Shown here: one piece after another, positions 51,974 to 59,342 of the stretch
Numbering within the stretch: position 1 is the first letter of the stretch
Layout of the letters: every line of letters starts with the position of its first letter
From: JBKPNZ01 sp046732895
GTDB taxonomy: Bacteria; Actinomycetota; Thermoleophilia; Solirubrobacterales; 70-9
Length of the DNA stretch: 64,000 bases
Assembly (NCBI GenBank): GCA_046732895.1
Contig: JBKPNZ010000032.1
Coordinates: 19,351 to 83,350 of the forward strand
Direction of reading: 5' to 3'
Program-made: the position numbers and the translations under genes
Notes under the pieces: generated by a model
Seen by the model: the letters and a program-made list of their open reading frames with translations, nothing else
Database searches by the model: none
What the model was told of the DNA's origin: nothing

Positions 51974-51991
51974 CGCTTTCCATGCAAAGCG
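51974..51991. repeat. 18-bp palindrome CGCTTTCCATGCAAAGCG, copy 4
   Basis: Identical in arms and core to copies 2 and 3. It lies 40 nt before the ATG of the membrane-anchored receiver-like gene and 190 nt upstream of the GNAT gene, in a 248-nt gap with no other gene. Confidence 0.85.
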
Positions 51992-52031
51992 ATCAATTCC
52001 GCAGGTGATTTCAGGCTTCTGCTGCCGATAG

Positions 52032-52778
52032 ATGGGCGTCAAGGGAAGAAGCCGCCTCATGCTCGTTCGCCGGCAGCAGGATTCGCTCTCACGCGGGCAG
52101 AGTCAAAAAGAACGATCCGATTACCATGCCCAGGTGGCTTCCTCGGTAGCCGGCGGTCAGGTACTCGCCAGCACTGCCAATTCGCTGATCGAGATCCTTC
52201 CCAGTCTGCTCTGGATCGCGTTTGCGGGGGTCCTTGTCGCGGTCTTCTACAAGCCGATTCGCGACGACGTGATTCCTCGCCTGAGCAGCTTGAAACTCCC
52301 AGGTGGGATCGAGCTGGCGCTTAGGGAGCGAGTGACTGCCGCGGCCGCGAGGCGGCCGGGGGTGACGCTCAGCGAGAAAGACGAGTCGGGGATCGTGAAG
52401 CGATTGGAGCGCTCGGCCGACGTTCTCAAGGGCGCGCACATCCTCTGGGTCGACGACGACCCTGACGGCAACCTGAACGAGGCCCAGATCCTTCGTTCCC
52501 TCGGGGCGTGGATCGAATTCGCTACGACGAGCGAACGGGGCCGCGAGCTGCTTAAAAAAGCGAAGTTCGATGTCGTAATCTCGGACATCGATCGCGAGGA
52601 CCGCGAGGATGAAGGGGTGCGATTCGTCCAGCAGATACGCGGACAGCCCCCAACGATCCTCTATGTCACAGAGTTGGACCGAGAACGCGGGACTCCGGCA
52701 CACGCCTTCGCGATCACGAATCGGCCCGATCAGCTACTCCACTACGTGCTTGACGCGCTGGAACGCGAACGCCGATAG
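52032..52778 (+). CDS. Membrane-anchored pseudo-receiver protein
   Basis: A 248-residue protein. A cytosolic N-terminus rich in Gln/Arg precedes one helix (LIEILPSLLWIAFAGVLVAV, about 52-71), a charged linker with LPGGIELALRERVTAAAARR, and a receiver-like domain from about 133. ILWVDDDPDGNLNEAQILRS has the acidic pocket and FDVVISDIDRED the putative phospho-Asp, but the conserved Lys after strand 5 is replaced (FAITNRPDQ). No kinase or output domain is attached. Palindrome copy 4 is upstream. Confidence 0.75.
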   Translation: MGVKGRSRLMLVRRQQDSLSRGQSQKERSDYHAQVASSVAGGQVLASTANSLIEILPSLLWIAFAGVLVAVFYKPIRDDVIPRLSSLKLPGGIELALRERVTAAAARRPGVTLSEKDESGIVKRLERSADVLKGAHILWVDDDPDGNLNEAQILRSLGAWIEFATTSERGRELLKKAKFDVVISDIDREDREDEGVRFVQQIRGQPPTILYVTELDRERGTPAHAFAITNRPDQLLHYVLDALERERR

Positions 52779-52950
52779 TGACTGCTCGCTGCTGCGTGAA
52801 ACGTCGCCCACCGCCAATGACTGGGACACCGTGTCCTCCCGCTGTCGGCGATCCCGACGGCGTCGCCGACCGCCGTGATGGGAGCTAAAGCAACGGCCGC
52901 AGTCGGCACGTTTCGGCTCTAAAGAGCCAGAAACAGCTTGATCAAGCCAG

Positions 52951-53024
52951 CGCGCCCGACAGGATTCGAACCTGTGACCTTCGGTTTCGTAGACCGACGC
53001 TCTATCCAACTGAGCTACGGGCGC
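52951..53024 (-). tRNA. tRNA-Arg (anticodon ACG)
   Basis: On the minus strand a complete cloverleaf is seen: acceptor GCGCCCG/CGGGCGC, D-arm GCTC/GAGC, anticodon arm TCGGT-CTACGAA-ACCGA with anticodon ACG, and T-arm ACAGG-TTCGAAT-CCTGT. The discriminator base is G, and CCA is not encoded. Confidence 0.97.
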
Positions 53025-53100
53025 GGGAGCGGGGCATGGCCCCGGACGGACGATTGTAGGGGCGCGGGGGAACCCTCGCCTCCGACTGCGGAGCAAAAAA

Positions 53101-53457
53101 TCAACGCTCGGCCAGCTCGGGTATGTACCGCTCGACGTGGCGGGACATCGTCTGCCGCACCCACCGCTGGGTCTCGGCGTCGGCCATCCGGTAGCGGCCC
53201 AGCAGCAGCTTCTGGTCGTCGAGCGGGAGGCCGGCGATCTCCCAGCTCACGGTCAAGCGCTCGAAGAGCAGCTCGTTGCGGCGGCGCCAGGCATCGTCTG
53301 CCGTGGCAGCCGAGCTCTTCGGCGTCTCGTGACGGATCTTCGCAATCGTCAGCCGGTTGAGCGACTGGCGCAGCCGCAGGACGTTGCCCTCGGCGTCGGT
53401 GTACTCGCTGGTCGCCTCGGGCTTTCGCTCCCGCCGGCGCTGCTTGCGCTTGGCCAA
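53101..53457 (-). CDS. Conserved small basic protein
   Basis: A 118-residue protein. A very basic N-terminus (AKRKQRRRERKPEA) is followed by VLRLRQSLNRLTIAKIRHET and a helical part (AWRRRNELLFERLTVSWEIA, RYRMADAETQRWVRQTMSRH). I do not recognise a named family; it looks like a lineage-specific cytosolic protein. It lies 17 nt after the next upstream gene on the same strand and shares its transcript. Confidence 0.72.
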   Translation of the reverse strand: MAKRKQRRRERKPEATSEYTDAEGNVLRLRQSLNRLTIAKIRHETPKSSAATADDAWRRRNELLFERLTVSWEIAGLPLDDQKLLLGRYRMADAETQRWVRQTMSRHVERYIPELAER

Positions 53458-53474
53458 ATCCGTGTGGGAGCCGA

Positions 53475-53984
53475 TCAGGGCTCGATGGCGCCGGAGGAGC
53501 CGGCACCCCCGGGCTCGATCGCATCAGGTGAGGGAGGCGAGACCGAGCCTCCGCTCATGCCAGGCACATTGAGGCCGGCCTGCTGAAGCGCTTGCATGAT
53601 CTGCGCCTGCATCTCCGGCACCTGTGACGTGTCGATCTCGTGGATGTTCCCCGGGTGGGCGGCGTCGATGCCGTGCTGCTGCATGATCCCGACGATCTGC
53701 TCCTGCAACCCGGCCACGCCGGTCATGTCGATCACCTGACTCGGGCCCTGGGTGACCTGCACGTTGCCGCTGGCGAAGGCCTGCTGCATCATCGCGCCGA
53801 GCTGGGTGAGATCGACGGGCATCCCCTGGGCCGCCGGGGTCGAGATCGGCTGACCCACCGTCTCCATGTCCTTCGCCCACGGCACATCCTGGCCGACCGT
53901 TCCCTGCCCGGCAGCGGCCGTCGTCCCCTGCGGGATCGCACTCTCGCGATCGCGGCGTCGCTTGAAGAAGTCGAATACGCCCAC
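53475..53984 (-). CDS. Conserved protein of unknown function (169 aa)
   Basis: The N-terminal GVFDFFKRRRDRESAIP is followed by a Gln/Gly/Ala-rich stretch and a middle with GMPVDLTQLGAMMQQAFASG, SQVIDMTGVAGLQEQIVGIM and MQAQIMQALQQAGL. The tail is Pro/Ser/Gly-rich. No known family or membrane segment is seen. It is divergent from the ABC exporter across 72 nt. Confidence 0.72.
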   Translation of the reverse strand: MGVFDFFKRRRDRESAIPQGTTAAAGQGTVGQDVPWAKDMETVGQPISTPAAQGMPVDLTQLGAMMQQAFASGNVQVTQGPSQVIDMTGVAGLQEQIVGIMQQHGIDAAHPGNIHEIDTSQVPEMQAQIMQALQQAGLNVPGMSGGSVSPPSPDAIEPGGAGSSGAIEP

Positions 53985-54056
53985 GGCGCGATCTTACCCT
54001 GCGCTTACCCGGCTGGGCAATGGTTCGGTTACGTTTTCGCCGGCACGGAGACCGCT

Positions 54057-54986
54057 TTGAGCGACATCGCAATCTCGGTGGGGGAACTGCGGAAGAGCTA
54101 CGGCTCACATGAGGCCGTGCGCGGCATCAGCTTCGAGGTCCGCCGAGGCGAGGTCTTCGGCTTCCTCGGGGCGAACGGTGCCGGCAAGACCACGACGATC
54201 GAGATCCTGGAGGGCTACCGCGAACGTACGGGCGGCGATGTCTCGGTGCTGGGAGCCGATCCCGCCCGCCCGACCCGCGCCTGGCGGGAGCGGATCGGCC
54301 TGGTCCTACAGGAGTGCGAGCTGAACCCACTGATGACGGTCCGTGAGACCGTCACCCTGTTCGCGAGCTTCTACCCGAACCCCCGCGGCGTCGAGGAGAC
54401 GATTGCGCTCGTCGGCCTCACCGAGCAATCGGACGCGCGCGTCGGGAAGCTCTCGGGCGGGCAGCGCCGCCGGGTCGATGTCGCCCTCGGGATCATCGGA
54501 GACCCGGAGCTGATCTTCCTGGACGAGCCGACGACTGGCTTCGATCCGTCGGCGCGGCGGAGCGCCTGGAACATGATCGAGGGGCTGCAGGCGCTCGGCA
54601 AGACGATCTTCCTCACCACCCATTACATGGACGAGGCGCAGCATCTCGCCGATCGGGTCGCGATCCTGCGTGAGGGGGAGCTGGTCGCACTCGGGAACAT
54701 GGACGAGCTCGGGGCGGGGATGGGGCAGCAGACGATGGTCCGGTTCCGCCTGCCGGATGGCGTCGCCCCCGAGCAGCTCGCAGGCGTCGTCTCAGAACCC
54801 GTGGAGACGACCGGCGACCTCGTGAGCTTCCGTACGGGCGACGCCCAGCGGGCGCTCTACCGCCTGCTCGCATGGGCCGACGAGCACGAGGTCGACCTGC
54901 AGGGCCTGGAGGCGGCGGCGCCGTCGCTCGAGGACATCTTCTTGGAGGTCACAGGGTCAGGCAACGGCGGGGGTCCGGATGGCTGA
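54057..54986 (+). CDS. ABC-2 type exporter, ATP-binding protein
   Basis: A 309-residue ATPase of the drug/daunorubicin-exporter group. Walker A GANGAGKTT is at residues 38-46, the signature LSGGQRRR at 132-139, Walker B LIFLDEPTTGFDP, and the switch His in FLTTHYMDEA. A C-terminal extension follows as in DrrA-type proteins. TTG at 54057 with GGAG six bases upstream is the start; the longer frame runs antisense to the neighbour. It overlaps the permease gene by 8 bp. Confidence 0.93.
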   Translation: MSDIAISVGELRKSYGSHEAVRGISFEVRRGEVFGFLGANGAGKTTTIEILEGYRERTGGDVSVLGADPARPTRAWRERIGLVLQECELNPLMTVRETVTLFASFYPNPRGVEETIALVGLTEQSDARVGKLSGGQRRRVDVALGIIGDPELIFLDEPTTGFDPSARRSAWNMIEGLQALGKTIFLTTHYMDEAQHLADRVAILREGELVALGNMDELGAGMGQQTMVRFRLPDGVAPEQLAGVVSEPVETTGDLVSFRTGDAQRALYRLLAWADEHEVDLQGLEAAAPSLEDIFLEVTGSGNGGGPDG

Positions 54987-55767
54987 CGTCGCGATCGTCC
55001 TCGGGCAGACGCGCTACTGGCTGCTCGCCACCTTCAGAACGCCGCGCGTGGTCATCTTCTCGCTGATCTTCCCGGTGATCCTGATGGTGCTCTTCAACTC
55101 GATCTTCACCACGGATACCGACACAGCCAAGCTGTCCGACAACGTGAAGGTGGCCGCGCACGCCTACTTCACGGCCGGCATGCTCGCCTACGCGATCATG
55201 CTCTCGGCGTTCACGTCGCTTTTGATCACGATCACGACGCGCCGCGAGTCGGGTGAGCTGAAGCGCTATCGCGGCACGCCGGTGCCCGCGTGGACCTTCA
55301 TCGCCTCGTTCGCCCTGAGGTCGGTCGCGCTCGTGGCGGGCGTGACGGTCGTCCTGCTCACCGTCTCGCACTTCGCCTACGACGTCCCGATCTCGGCGGA
55401 CGCGGCGGTCGGGCTCGCCGTCTACGTCGCGCTCGGCACCGCGACGATGTGCGCGCTCGGCATCGGCCTCTCGGCCGTCGTCGACTCCGAGGACGCCGCC
55501 TCCTCGGTGGGGCCGTTCGTGGCGGTCATCCTCTCCTTCATCTCTGGCGTGTTCGTGCCGATCGACCAGCTGCCGAGCTGGCTCGAGGAGATCGGCCGGG
55601 TCTTCCCGCTCTTCCACCTGGCCGACGGGCTGCAGCGCGCGCTCGGACTCGGGTCCGGCACCGGCCTGAACGGCAACGACGTCGCCGTGCTCGCGGTGTG
55701 GTGCCTGGCGGGCGCCATCCTGGCCGCCCGCCGCTTCAAGTGGGAGCCGCAGACCGCGCGGGGATGA
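54979..55767 (+). CDS. ABC-2 type exporter, permease
   Basis: A 262-residue membrane protein with six helices. PRVVIFSLIFPVILMVLFNS is helix 1, followed by RRESGELKRYRGTPVPAWTF, the ABC-2 cytoplasmic signature, and SFISGVFVPIDQLPSWLEEI near the end. With the ATPase it exports a drug, lipid or polymer; the substrate is unknown. The gene is followed by two strong hairpins. Confidence 0.92.
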   Translation: MADVAIVLGQTRYWLLATFRTPRVVIFSLIFPVILMVLFNSIFTTDTDTAKLSDNVKVAAHAYFTAGMLAYAIMLSAFTSLLITITTRRESGELKRYRGTPVPAWTFIASFALRSVALVAGVTVVLLTVSHFAYDVPISADAAVGLAVYVALGTATMCALGIGLSAVVDSEDAASSVGPFVAVILSFISGVFVPIDQLPSWLEEIGRVFPLFHLADGLQRALGLGSGTGLNGNDVAVLAVWCLAGAILAARRFKWEPQTARG

Positions 55768-55780
55768 GCCTGACGCCCTC

Positions 55781-55823
55781 GAGTGGCGGAAAAGTCGGCC
55801 CCACGCCGACTTTCTCGCCACTC
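55781..55823 (+). terminator. Strong 18-bp hairpin after the ABC exporter
   Basis: GAGTGGCG-GA-AAAGTCGG (55781-55798) pairs with CCGACTTT-CT-CGCCACTC (55806-55823) with one mismatch and one G-U pair, loop CCCCACG. It lies 13 nt after the permease stop, between convergent transcripts. Confidence 0.8.
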
Positions 55824-55875
55824 GGCAGGGGTGGGGCAACCCCGTTGCGCGCGCGGGGGTGCGGGGCGCGGGTAA

Positions 55876-55990
55876 GGCGATAAGGGAGGGGTCCAGGCCA
55901 TACCGGGCGTCTGTGTCGACCTTCTTCGTCATATGGCGAAGAACGTCGACACGGGAGCCCACTATGGCCAGGGCTCACCTCCCTATCGCC
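55876..55990. repeat. 115-bp imperfect inverted repeat
   Basis: Left arm from GGCGATAAGGGAGG at 55876 and right arm ending CCTCCCTATCGCC at 55990 match over about 52 bp with few gaps. The inner part GTGTCGAC-CTTCTTCG against CGAAGAAC-GTCGACAC has one mismatch around TCATATGG. It lies between convergent genes and could be a bidirectional terminator or a small palindromic mobile element. Confidence 0.75.
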
Positions 55991-56045
55991 ATCCTCCGCC
56001 GGCGCTCCGCCCCGGGCGGCGGGCAGACCGCGCTCGCCGGCGCGC

Positions 56046-57179
56046 TCAGCACCGCCGCTTGTTCAGCACCTTCCCATCAAACGGCTTCAGCCCCTGCTGG
56101 CCGGCGTATCCCAGGTGCGGGAGGTCGAAGTTGTCCTCCACCCAGCGCAGCATCGAGTAGTGGTTGTACGGGTCCTTGTTGATCGTGTGCGGCCGGATGC
56201 AGGGCGAGAGCAGGACGGTGCCGATTCGCCCGCCGCCCGGGCCCACGGCGATGCCGCCCGGGTTGGGGGTGTTGGGGCCAGACTGCTCGTTGCAGCAGGC
56301 ACTGGCATCCCAGTCCTCGGGGCTCGCCGGCGGCGCAGCCTCGGCCTCGTCGAAGGTGACGATGATCAGGCCTCGGTCGTGGTAGGCGGGTGAGTGCCGG
56401 ATCCTCCGCACCTGCCGGCGCAGCCATTTCTGGGCCGTCTCGAGCCCACCGGGCTTGCCGTCGACACAGGGCTCGTCGTGGCCGTCGTGGCACAGGTTGG
56501 GGGTGATGAAGGAGTAGTTCGGTGTGGTGCGCCCGCGCTTCAGGTCGCGTCGCAGGTGCTTGAAGTCGATGTCGTGCTTGTCGCAGGTCTTGAAGTCGAT
56601 GATCTGGTGGAAGTAGACGAAGGGGTTATGGCGAGCGGCGTACTGGTCTCCGACCTCGGCGCTTTGGGTGTCATCGGGGGAACCGATGGAGGGGTGACGG
56701 CAGGTGACCTCCGGCTGGTCGTCCGGCGTCCCGGCGTTCATGTCCTCCATGTAGCCCTTCCAGGTGTAGCCGGCGCCCTCGAGCTGGTTGGCGACGGTTT
56801 CGACCCCGTTGGGGTAGACGCATCCGGCGCCGAGCACCTGGCCATCGGAGACGGCCACCCCGGGGAATACGTCCGTGTAGATCTCGCAATCGGACTGGGT
56901 CGCGGGGTTCGGCGCCTGCCCGCTGACCATCGCGATGTAGTTGTCCAGGCTCAGGTGTCCGATCGCGTAGTAGCGCTTGAGCAGCTCACCCTTCCTGACG
57001 AGGCCGTGCTTGAGGTAGCGCGCGTCGCTCTGGGGCCCGAAGCTCTCGGCGTAGTTCGTGTTCTCGAGCACGACGACGAAGACGTGCTTTATGTGCGGCG
57101 GTGGCTTTGCGCCGGCGTCCGCTGAGAGCCAGCCCCCGAGTACGCCGCTTAGCGCCACGATCAATCCGAGCCGCCGCAT
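56046..57179 (-). CDS. Secreted phosphoesterase (PF04185-like)
   Basis: A 377-residue protein with a signal peptide (RRLGLIVALSGVLGGWLSAD). The mature part has HIKHVFVVVLENTNYAESFG, where Glu-Asn is the metal/nucleophile-side motif of this family, then NYSFITPNLCHDGHDEPCVD, LIIVTFDEAEAAPP and a C-terminal YNHYSMLRWVEDNFDLPHLG. It should cleave phosphate esters outside the cell. It starts two bases after the phospholipase C stop, as last gene of the operon. Confidence 0.88.
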   Translation of the reverse strand: MRRLGLIVALSGVLGGWLSADAGAKPPPHIKHVFVVVLENTNYAESFGPQSDARYLKHGLVRKGELLKRYYAIGHLSLDNYIAMVSGQAPNPATQSDCEIYTDVFPGVAVSDGQVLGAGCVYPNGVETVANQLEGAGYTWKGYMEDMNAGTPDDQPEVTCRHPSIGSPDDTQSAEVGDQYAARHNPFVYFHQIIDFKTCDKHDIDFKHLRRDLKRGRTTPNYSFITPNLCHDGHDEPCVDGKPGGLETAQKWLRRQVRRIRHSPAYHDRGLIIVTFDEAEAAPPASPEDWDASACCNEQSGPNTPNPGGIAVGPGGGRIGTVLLSPCIRPHTINKDPYNHYSMLRWVEDNFDLPHLGYAGQQGLKPFDGKVLNKRRC

Positions 57180-57181
57180 CA

Positions 57182-58708
57182 CTAACGGCCCCACAGGTCG
57201 CGCAGGCGAGCGGCCGCCTCCGGATAGTCGGGGAAGACGTCGTTCGCCTGCGCGGGCTCGACCTGGTAGCCGAGCCGGTCGAGGTACTCGTTCCATTCAT
57301 CCGAGCCGATGCCCGGGCCCTCCTTCTCCTCCTGCTCGGCGTGCGCCTGCTGGTCGGCCGTGCCGCCGCCCTTCTGCAGGCTGCACGGGAGGGTCAGGGG
57401 CGGCAGCGGGCTGGGCAGGCTCGGAACGTCGAGGTTCGGCTCGCCCCACACGAAGCTGCGACCGATGTTCGAGGCGTAGCGGTGACGCTTGTTCAGGTAT
57501 CCGAGCCCGAAGCGGTAGGAGATGAGCTTCAGGATGGACTCATGGGTCACTGTCATGTGACTCACCTTGCCGCGCGGCGCGTAGGGCGAGATGGTGACGC
57601 CGGGAATCCGGAAGCCGGTGACGCCGAAGTTCTTGCTCAGCTTGCGACTCTCGCGATCGTCGGGAACGAAGCGCGGCGAGACATGATCGAAGAACCCGCC
57701 CCACTCGTCGTAGTTGATGAACATGGCGCCTCGCTCGAACTGCGGTGAGTCGAGGAAGGCATGCGTGACCTGCGCCATGTACGCCTGGCCGATGCGAATG
57801 TCACCGTGCGGGTGCTCGTCGCCGGAGAGTCCATTCCCTCCGCCGCCGTCGAGGAACGGCGGGTCGACGAAGGCGATGTTCGGAAGGTTCCCCGCGGCGG
57901 CGTCGACGTAGAACTGCGCGATCGGATGGACCCAAGGGATCGCCCGGGCCCCGTAGAGCAGAGCGAACGGCTGGTCGGTCGAGTAGTAGCGAGCCGTCAG
58001 GCCCTTCGCGATCGCGCGATCGAAGATCGTCTCCCACGAATCGCCGAGGTCCGGCGGCGGCAGCACGTTCGTGATCTGGCCGCCCGACTGCGCCGACCAC
58101 ATGTAATGGCGGTTGGGGAAGGTGGGCCCGAGCAGGGAGCAGAAGTAGCGGTCGTACAGCGTAAACGCGTCGGCGACGTGCGGGATGAAGCCAAGGTCCT
58201 GCTTCTCGTAGTAGCCGATCGCGAAATCGTCGTTCGCTCCCTTCCTGAAGCCGTCGAGCCGTCCATGGCCGTACTGGAGCCGACCGCCCTCCCACGAGTG
58301 ATCGGGGTCGCCGAAGGCGCAGCCCTGGAAGTCCGGCGCGAGCGTGTGCGTGGGGTGCTGCTGGCCCTGGTCGTCCGGATAGGAGAGGCCCTCGTTGCGG
58401 CCATCCGCGTGCGGGTGCCAGCCGAAGTAGTGATCGAACGAGCGATTTTCCATCATCAGCACGACGAAGGTGTCGATCGGCATGTCCCGCGGGCTGGGCA
58501 GCGGGTTGCGCCTGGTCTGGACCTTCGCCGCCTCGGAGACCAGGGTCTCGACCGGCAGCCCGGCGGCCAGCCCGGCGGCCCCGGCCAGCGCCGCCGTGCG
58601 CCCGAGGAACTCGCGGCGGCGCATGTGGGCCTCGGGCTGTTCCTCGCGCAGACGCGCGTCCGTCTCCGGATCCGGATGGATGCGGATGTCCCGGTCGCGG
58701 TCAGCCAT
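57182..58708 (-). CDS. Tat-exported phospholipase C/acid phosphatase family protein
   Basis: A 508-residue protein. A twin-arginine signal RRREFLGR at residues 30-37 is followed by a hydrophobic Ala-rich stretch. The catalytic N-terminal segment is FVVLMMENRSFDHYFGWH, with FPNRHYMWSAQSGG, NIAFVDPPFLDGGGG and MFINYDEWGGFFDHVSPRFV later, all standard for phosphoesterase family phospholipases C. It probably releases phosphate from phospholipids or other esters. It overlaps the upstream calcium-binding gene by 8 bp. Confidence 0.93.
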   Translation of the reverse strand: MADRDRDIRIHPDPETDARLREEQPEAHMRRREFLGRTAALAGAAGLAAGLPVETLVSEAAKVQTRRNPLPSPRDMPIDTFVVLMMENRSFDHYFGWHPHADGRNEGLSYPDDQGQQHPTHTLAPDFQGCAFGDPDHSWEGGRLQYGHGRLDGFRKGANDDFAIGYYEKQDLGFIPHVADAFTLYDRYFCSLLGPTFPNRHYMWSAQSGGQITNVLPPPDLGDSWETIFDRAIAKGLTARYYSTDQPFALLYGARAIPWVHPIAQFYVDAAAGNLPNIAFVDPPFLDGGGGNGLSGDEHPHGDIRIGQAYMAQVTHAFLDSPQFERGAMFINYDEWGGFFDHVSPRFVPDDRESRKLSKNFGVTGFRIPGVTISPYAPRGKVSHMTVTHESILKLISYRFGLGYLNKRHRYASNIGRSFVWGEPNLDVPSLPSPLPPLTLPCSLQKGGGTADQQAHAEQEEKEGPGIGSDEWNEYLDRLGYQVEPAQANDVFPDYPEAAARLRDLWGR

Positions 58709-59237
58709 GCTTCTGCCCCGAGTTGGGGACCTTCACTTTCTCGCAGTCGTAGATGCCGTCCTCGGCGCGGTCGACGACGGCGATGTCGTGATGGCCGGCG
58801 CCGCAGCTGATCTCGTCAAGGTGGCCGTCGCGCGCCTTGATCACGTCACGCCCCTTCCCCCCGACCTCGACCCCATTGCGCATGTTGAAGCCGTCGCGGC
58901 CCTTGCCGCCGATGAGCTTGGCGCCACCCGCACCCGAGACGAGCACGTCTGCGCCGGGCCCGCCGTCAATCCGATCGTGACCGTTGCCGCCGTCGATCGT
59001 GTCGGCGCCCGCTCGTCCGCGGATGCGGTCCTTGCCGCCGCGGCCCTCGATGTGATCGGCGCGCTTGGTCCCGGTGAGCGAGTCGGCGTGATCCGTGCCA
59101 TTCAGGTCGGCCCCGCCGCCGTCGCTGCGCGCCGAGACGAGGGCGCTCACCGCGAGGGCGGCGAGCGCCGCGACGACCAGCGCGACGATCACTCCATCGC
59201 GCAGATCCCGCCGCTGGACTCTTTTGGTGATCGCCAT
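58701..59237 (-). CDS. Membrane-anchored calcium-binding repeat protein
   Basis: A 178-residue protein. A basic N-terminus (ITKRVQRRDLRDG) and one helix (VIVALVVAALAALAVSALVS) anchor it, then RTX-like repeats follow (NGTDHADSLTGTKRADHIEG, RGRAGADTIDGGNGHDRIDG). CGAGHHDIAVVDRAEDGIYD with CEKV closes it. Calcium binding outside the membrane is expected. It leads the operon with the two phosphoesterases, whose family often needs metal ions. ATG at 59237. Confidence 0.85.
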   Translation of the reverse strand: MAITKRVQRRDLRDGVIVALVVAALAALAVSALVSARSDGGGADLNGTDHADSLTGTKRADHIEGRGGKDRIRGRAGADTIDGGNGHDRIDGGPGADVLVSGAGGAKLIGGKGRDGFNMRNGVEVGGKGRDVIKARDGHLDEISCGAGHHDIAVVDRAEDGIYDCEKVKVPNSGQKHG

Positions 59238-59342
59238 GGGCTCCGGCGGCATCGTCGCCGCGGGCGGAGGATAGGCACGGCCACCGCGCCGATGTCGCAG
59301 TTCCGTTAACACCCCAACCGGGGGCGGATAGGCTCGCCCGCT

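Noticed and set aside
52824..52836. Odd palindrome GGACAC-C-GTGTCC upstream of tRNA-Arg
   Set aside because: It occurs once, has no adjacent regulator or promoter-like context, and a palindrome of this length can arise by chance.
53640..54056. A longer start for the ABC exporter ATPase
   Set aside because: This part is antisense to the conserved 169-aa gene, and a TTG with a good ribosome site at 54057 matches the family start.
54949..55962. A 337-codon minus-strand frame across the ABC permease
   Set aside because: Its residues are almost only Arg, Asp, Glu, Gly and His, the shadow of a hydrophobic membrane protein.
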